Position numbers and translations under genes: made by a program
Shown here: one piece after another, positions 58,380 through 64,000 of the stretch
How positions within the stretch are numbered: position 1 is the first letter of the stretch
Layout of the letters: every line of letters begins with the position of its first letter
Assembly (NCBI GenBank): GCA_019973155.2
Contig: BPQB01000020.1
Location: forward strand, 372,001-436,000
Length of the DNA stretch: 64,000 bases
DNA from: Phanerochaete sordida
Taxonomy: Eukaryota > Basidiomycota > Agaricomycetes > Polyporales > Phanerochaetaceae
Direction of reading: 5' to 3'
The notes under the pieces: generated by a model
The model's database searches: none
Told to the model about the DNA's origin: nothing
What the model saw: the letters and a program-made list of their open reading frames with translations, nothing else

Positions 58380-61300
58380 ATGTCCACTCCCGCCACCTTG
58401 GAGAAGGGCTTCGGCACAAAACGTTCGGCCGTCAGCGTCCGCGGCTGGGCTCTCGCGGTGCTCTCGTTCCAGACGCTGGGTACGTCCTGTCCGCTCGCTC
58501 GTGCGGCCGTTGTGCTCATGTCCCCCAGGCATCATTTATTCCGACATCGGGACGTCGCCCCTATACGTGCTGAACGGCATCTGGGCTCCCTCGGGGCCAG
58601 TGCCCTCGAAGGAGGACGTCATTGGTGGTCTCAGCGCCATCATCTGGTCGCTGACGATCCTGCCGTTGTGCAAATACGTAGGTCTCCTCACCCGCCAAGT
58701 CGCCTGCCAACCGCCTCACTCGAAGCGTCGTAAATAGGTTCTGGTCTGTCTGCGCTTTGGCACCTCAGAAGGTGCGTAGTCTATCTAGCTACAGGCGACT
58801 TCTGCACACTTATCAGCGGCGCAGGCGAGGGCGGCACCTATGCGCTCTTCCAGGGCCTCTTCCCGCCCAAACACAGCGACCTCGACGACGACCGGACGCT
58901 GACCGGAGACAGCCTCAAGACCGAGTCCACCGCGTCGAAGCTGTCGCCGAAGCTGTGGTGGCCGCTTCTCGTCGTGGTGCGTGCGCCTTCCCGCGTGGGG
59001 CCGCACGCCGTGCTGACGCGTGCCCGCGCAGAGTTTGTTCGGCACGAGTCTCACGCTCGCGGACGGAGTGTTCACGCCGGCGGTGTCGGTGACGAGCGCG
59101 GTCGGAGGCATCGCCGTCGCGAAGCAGTCCGTGGCGAACGACGTCACGCCGATCTCCATCGTAAGTTCGCTCGCCCCACCGCCGCTACCGGGTCGCTGAC
59201 GGCGATATGCACAGGCTTTCCTGGTCGCGCTTTTCCTCATACAGTCGCGGGGCACGTCGTTCCTGGCGTACTTCTTCGCGCCGAGTAAGTTCTCCGTGCA
59301 GAACGACTGAAGTGGGCCGTGCTGATCTCCGCATACAGTCACCTTTATCTGGCTGCTTCTCCTGGCGATCACCGGTATCGTCAACATAACACACTTCCCG
59401 GGCATCTGGCGTGCTTTCGACCCCTCACGGGCAGTCCTTTGTGAGTGGTGAGCCAGGAAACTCGTGATTGTTGGCTCATCTTCGTCGGCAGTATTCGTGA
59501 GGACCGGGAATTATGACCTGCTTGCAGGTGTGTTGTTGGCTATCACGGGTTGCGAGGCACTCTTCGCCAAGTATGTCCACCGTACATCTCTTGCGAGCTT
59601 CCGTCTGATCGCGGTGCCTCCGCAGCCTCGGACAGTTCAACATGGCGTCGATCCAGATCTCCTTCACCTTCTTCGTGTACCCATCCCTGGTCCTCGCATA
59701 CCTTGGCCAAGGTGCTCGCCTTATCACCGATGGCGATGCAGTCATCTCGAACATTTTCTACAACACCATTCCGGGCCCTGACAAGGGCGGCCTGTTCTGG
59801 TGCGTCTTCCTTCGTGGTCTGCGCTGTCCGCGCTTTCGCCTGCTGACATGTAATTTCTAGGGTCATGTATGTCTTCGCCATCTTGGCCACGGTGAGTACG
59901 AGCTTTGCACGATGCCCAAACTGGAGCTGATGGACATCGCCCCGCTAGTTGATTGCCTCGCAGGCTATGATCACCGCGACCTTCAGTCTGATCCAACAGC
60001 TCATCAACATGCGCAACCTCCCTGCGTATGTCTGAGCCCCCGTCCTTGCTTTCAGGGTCAGGCTGATGCAGTGTAGATTCCGCATGAAATATACGTCCGA
60101 AAAGATCCAAGGCCAAGTCTACATCCCGATCATCAACTGGGCCTGTACGTCCCTTTACCCAATTGCAGAAGTCGCGAGGCTCACGCGATTTCTTGCAGTG
60201 ATGATCGTCATTATCATCGTGGTCGCTGTCTTCAAGAGCTCGACCGCGCTGACGAACGCTTATGGGTGAGTGGACTTGCAAGAGACCTTCAAGTCTTTTG
60301 TTGGCTGACACCACTACCCAGATTCGCGGTAGCGACTGTCATGATTACCACGACAGTTCTTGTTGCCCTTCAGTTCAAGTACGTCAAAGGCATCTCTGCC
60401 TGGTACGGGCTGCTCTTTTTCTTGTTCTTTGGTTTCTTCGACGGTGAGTCCGGCTGTGACTGCTTGATGTCCCCTTACCAAACGCCTGCGCTTGTAGGTC
60501 TCTTCTGGGGCGCTGCTCTTCGGAAGATTCCCCACGGTGCCTGGGTGCCCCTCATGATTGGTCTCATTCTGTGAGCGTACTTTCCTCAAGCTCGTCAACG
60601 GCGCGGCTAAATATCATCCGCCAGCCTCTCTTCGATCATGTTCTGGACATGGGCAAAGGTGCGCTAGCATTGTCTCAACAACGCTCGTCGCTGACCACAC
60701 ACTGCTCCTCGTCAGCGCCTGGAGGACAAATTCGACGGCAGCACGCGCGAGAACCTCCGCCACATTATCCTCTGCCGCGACGAAGACGTGATCGACGAGA
60801 AGGCGTCCACCGCCTCTGAGGAGCAGACCGTTTTCGAGTCCTCCGGCAAGCGCGTCGTCATCGCGGACGACGTGCCGCACGACAACATCCCGCGATTCAT
60901 CCTTACGCGGCAGTACAGCCACGCCAGCGACGCGTGCAACGGACTGCAGAGGGCCATGATCAAGAAGCCGCTGGCGCGCATCCCCACGTGTGCAATCTTT
61001 CACAAGCTGACGACTGGGCGCGGCGTTCCGCACTCGTTTGCTAGTACGTTGATCTCATGTCGAAATTCTTGCCATGGTTGTTGACGACGGCGACAGCGTT
61101 CCTCCGCCAGTGGCCTGCGCTCCCGCGCATCGTCATCTTCCTCTCGGTCAGCGTCCTCAACGTGCCACGGCTTCCCGCGAGCGAACGCTACTCTGTCACG
61201 AGGGTTCGCTCCATCGAAGGTATGGTTGTCGACCGCAAGACACGTACATCCCTCTCATCGCCATTCTGCAGGGTTCTACGGTGTCACGTACGCTCTTGGC

Positions 61301-61781
61301 TTCCGTGACGACTTCGACGTCCAGGTCACGGAGATCATCGACCGCATATGCGACATCGAGGCGCGCGCACACCCCGAGGACGCTGTTTCCCGAAGCCAGG
61401 AGATCCGGAGCGTCGCAGAGAGCTACACCCACATGTAAGCGTGTTCCCTTACGCTGAAGGAGTTGTGGGCTCAAGTGCTGCAGCGTCCCATACTATATGG
61501 TCAGCAGCCGCAATAAACCTGGCGGCAAGATCCGCTGGGTCCAGAACTGGGTCAGACGCCTCCTAGTCGAGGAGGTCTACCAGCGTATATGTACGTTCTC
61601 CTGCTGTGCCTCACGGAGCTAAGTGAGACTGACGGTGTCCCTCAGCGACCATGTTCCCTGAGACGGCCAACTGGCTTGGATCGACTGACGAGTAAGTCCC
61701 GAATCGTTTTTCCTCGAATGTCCTTGCTGACAGGAGTCTCGCTGTAGGATCATCCACGTCGGTGTAAATGCGGTTATTTGA
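58380..61781 (+). CDS. HAK/KUP family potassium transporter
   Basis: Many-exon gene starting [20 protein letters not shown] at 58380 and ending [10 protein letters not shown] at 61781. The family signature [18 protein letters not shown] lies in the first membrane helix. Further conserved blocks are [72 protein letters not shown] and [15 protein letters not shown], giving about 12 membrane helices, then a cytosolic C-terminal domain with [31 protein letters not shown] and [17 protein letters not shown] transporters move K+ (often with H+) at the plasma membrane for high-affinity uptake. Short exons, including one coding [10 protein letters not shown], still join in frame, and the gene looks intact. 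Confidence 0.94.
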
Positions 61782-62216
61782 CGAGCTTTAGAGGATCGAT
61801 ATTGTTTGTTTTCACATGAGTCATTCGCATATTCACGATGGACTACCCCCCTACTCGCTGTGTTGTATATACCGATGTGTAATGATAACCTCCCAAGTCC
61901 CAGCTGCGTCACATCTTTGGAAACATAGCATATCTATGAGCGCTCTGTGAGCTACAATGTTCGCGCCAGATCTGGGGCAAGGTGCATTTACAGCCGGCCG
62001 CGGATTCTGGTTCGCTGCCTGAGCCCTGAATATTTCTGCGCCGCCGCCCTCGTCGTGCCCAATCTGGTTGCAGGTCGGGTATGCGCGCCTAAGTCACGGG
62101 ACAGACACGGTCATTTGAGGTCGCGCGCCGGCGGGTCCATCGACGACCACCATCTCTCCCCGACTTCTCTCTCTGGCCTCTCTTCTTCTGCATCCTTGCA
62201 GAGGGGCTACACTCGT
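61782..62216. other. intergenic upstream of the Rtc4-domain gene
   Basis: 435 bp holding the HAK 3' end and the next promoter; a frame stays open from 61947 but shows no conserved sequence before the ATG at 62217. Confidence 0.5.
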
Positions 62217-64000
62217 ATGGAGCAGCAACGCGATAATATGCTCCGAAGGGGGACCAGTCTCGCAACCGACAGCGAGGCACGCATGAAGAACCCGCCGCGG
62301 TGGTCACAGGACCCCGCCTTCGCGCCGACCTTGGGTCCAGCAGCAAAGCAACCGTCATCGTCACAAGAAGCTCGTTCTCAGCCACGACCGAAGCGCGTCG
62401 TGCAAGAATACATCGACATTACCGACTCGGACTCTGACGATGAGTTGTTGATTGTGTCGGAGTCGCGCTCACGACAGGGTTCGAAGGAGCCTCCGGCCGC
62501 CAAGAGCAGGTCACTTGCCAGCAGCTCCAGTCGGTTGGATCCCATCACGGAAGTTGCGCTCGTGGTGGACGGCCAGGCGTACCCGCCTCACCCCGACTTC
62601 CAAGTCGATGGAAAGCAAAGGCTCAAAGACCTCAAATTCCAGAAGCTCAAGAAATCTGAAGAAGACACCACGCCTTCGCTTTCAGAGCCTTCTGAGAGTA
62701 GCTCAAGAGCTCGTAAACCTGCTCAGTCCAGCTCCAGCACTGCTCGGCCAGTGACTAGGGATAAGCGAGAGGACTCTGCTCGGAAGGCTTTCAAACCACC
62801 CGCCGTCGTAGACAAGGACAAGTACCTTGCCTGCAAGACCAATACGACACGGCAGAAGACCCGCACCCCAGATCCTCTCGATGTACCAGACGTCGAGGAG
62901 ACACCGAAACCGGTGAAGCCCAAGCCCAAGCCCCGAATCAAGAAGGTCAATCCCCCGCCCGAGCTCGCTGCCGCCACAACATCACGCGACTCAGCACCGG
63001 ATTTTCATTCAGAGAATAGCGGGAAGAGCAGCAAGGGTAAAGCGAAGGCAACGGAGGACTGGCCCATGGCTGATATGTCACCGCCGAAGCACTCTGGCAA
63101 ACCGCATACAAGCGAAAGCAGCTGCCCTATCGACCAGCTTTCCCCAATCAAGGAGCCAAGTAACGAGCGGAAGGCCCTTCGTTCATTCCCCATGGACAAC
63201 CTTTCTCCTTTGAAGGACAAGGCTCAGCCCGCGCGGTCGCAGAGGCAAGGCTCGGAGAAGCCCTCGCGCCGTCCTATAGCGAGCTTCCCTGACTTATCCC
63301 CATTGTCATCTCCAGCAAAGCCACCTCCTAGCTCTAGCTCGTTCGGCAGCTCTCAAGGCTCGCCAGGCGGATCTGGTCGCCGTCAAGATCCTATCCATGT
63401 CTCCCTCTCGAACTCGGACTCTGAGAGCGAACTGCCGAAACCGCCAAGACGCATCAAGCCTTCCAAGGCGACTCGCCCGTTTCCTATGGGCTCGCAAATG
63501 CTGCGTAGTATGGGCAGCCAGCGAGGGAAAAGAGGGTCATCCGACGCCGAAGGGAGCGAAGACGAGACGGAGAGGCGGCTGAAGAAGCGAGCACGCGGTG
63601 CAAACGACATGTGCGTTCTGTACCGTTGCCATCTTCCGTTACGCTAACCTCATGCGTACTCTAGTCTTCGCGAACTCATGCACTCTGACGGGATGTCGGA
63701 CGAGGATGACGACTTGTGTCAGTTTACTCTTTCCCTTGTGGCGCATCGATGCTCAGATGATTGTATGCGCAGTATTTAACGACCCTGACTTGGACCCTGC
63801 ACGTCTGTGTCCTTGGTGCGACGAAATGCTGCCGCCGGAGCCCTCGCCACATCTCAAGCACCTCATGACTGCTGCTCGCCGCCGCTCATCTTCAGACTCG
63901 CGTCCCACCAACCCCCTCGGTCTACGCGCGCAGCCGACGGTATTCGTCAACGTCTGTCAGCGCCACCGCTTCGAGAGCCATCAGATTCCGCTCGCACAAA
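62217..64000 (+). CDS. Rtc4-domain protein, partial
   Basis: Exons 62217-63610, 63665-63717 and 63773 to the window edge; the C-terminus is missing. The start MEQQRDNMLRRGTSLATD is the first good ATG. About 460 residues are Ser/Pro/Lys-rich and disordered, with repeated DNLSPLKD / DQLSPIKE / DLSPLSSP short motifs and a basic KRARGAND end. The last visible part is folded: LFNDPDLDPARLCPWCDEML, then NPLGLRAQPTVFVNVCQRHR, which fits the start of the domain named after yeast Rtc4 (restriction of telomere capping 4). The biochemical role is not established; yeast genetics links it to telomere capping. The repeated SP motifs suggest regulation by proline-directed kinases (inference). Confidence 0.75.

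Overview
The window is nuclear DNA from a filamentous basidiomycete, most likely a wood-decay agaricomycete of the Polyporales type (inference from gene content). Nearly every gene is cut by many GT-AG introns of about 45-65 nt. Third codon positions are rich in G and C, genes sit close together on both strands, and several products belong to families I know mainly from basidiomycetes. I rebuilt exons by eye from splice signals and reading-frame continuity. No tRNA, rRNA, CRISPR array or intact transposon was seen.

Layout. 1-12.4 kb: a membrane/coiled-coil protein (minus, runs off the left edge), a Ser/Pro-rich disordered protein, a 17-exon Sir2-type sirtuin, a tail-to-tail GNAT acetyltransferase (KAT14-like), a CUE-DUF1771-Smr protein (Cue2-like) and a UPF0357 protein. 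14.5-23.8 kb: a large-subunit catalase, two lineage-specific disordered proteins and a TRAPPC12-like TPR protein. 24-28 kb: an intact NRPS-like adenylation-thiolation-reductase enzyme. 28.5-32.7 kb: cytochrome c oxidase subunit VIIa (Cox9), an ER-anchored J-protein and an FBXO9/Hrt3-like F-box protein. 33-34.4 kb: a probable unrecognised minus-strand gene. 35.5-39.6 kb: a sedoheptulose-7-phosphate cyclase (DDGS/EEVS type) followed by a membrane-anchored ATP-grasp ligase, which looks like the core of a mycosporine pathway. 40.4-46.7 kb: PP2A regulatory subunit B, EMC5, PET117 and a PQ-loop transporter. 47-54.3 kb: an accessory region with a frameshifted Clr2-N-type gene, a tandem duplication carrying two 8-cysteine small secreted proteins, and a 43-bp G-rich minisatellite between the copies. 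55.6-64 kb: a RING-finger protein, a MYND-like remnant, a HAK/KUP potassium transporter and an Rtc4-domain gene cut by the right edge.

How genes relate. Most are housekeeping genes arranged as divergent or convergent pairs. Two zones are accessory and the most interesting: the cyclase/ATP-grasp pair, whose genes share orientation and near-consensus TATA boxes at similar distances from their ATGs, and the duplicated secreted-protein locus. The NRPS-like gene stands alone without obvious tailoring neighbours.
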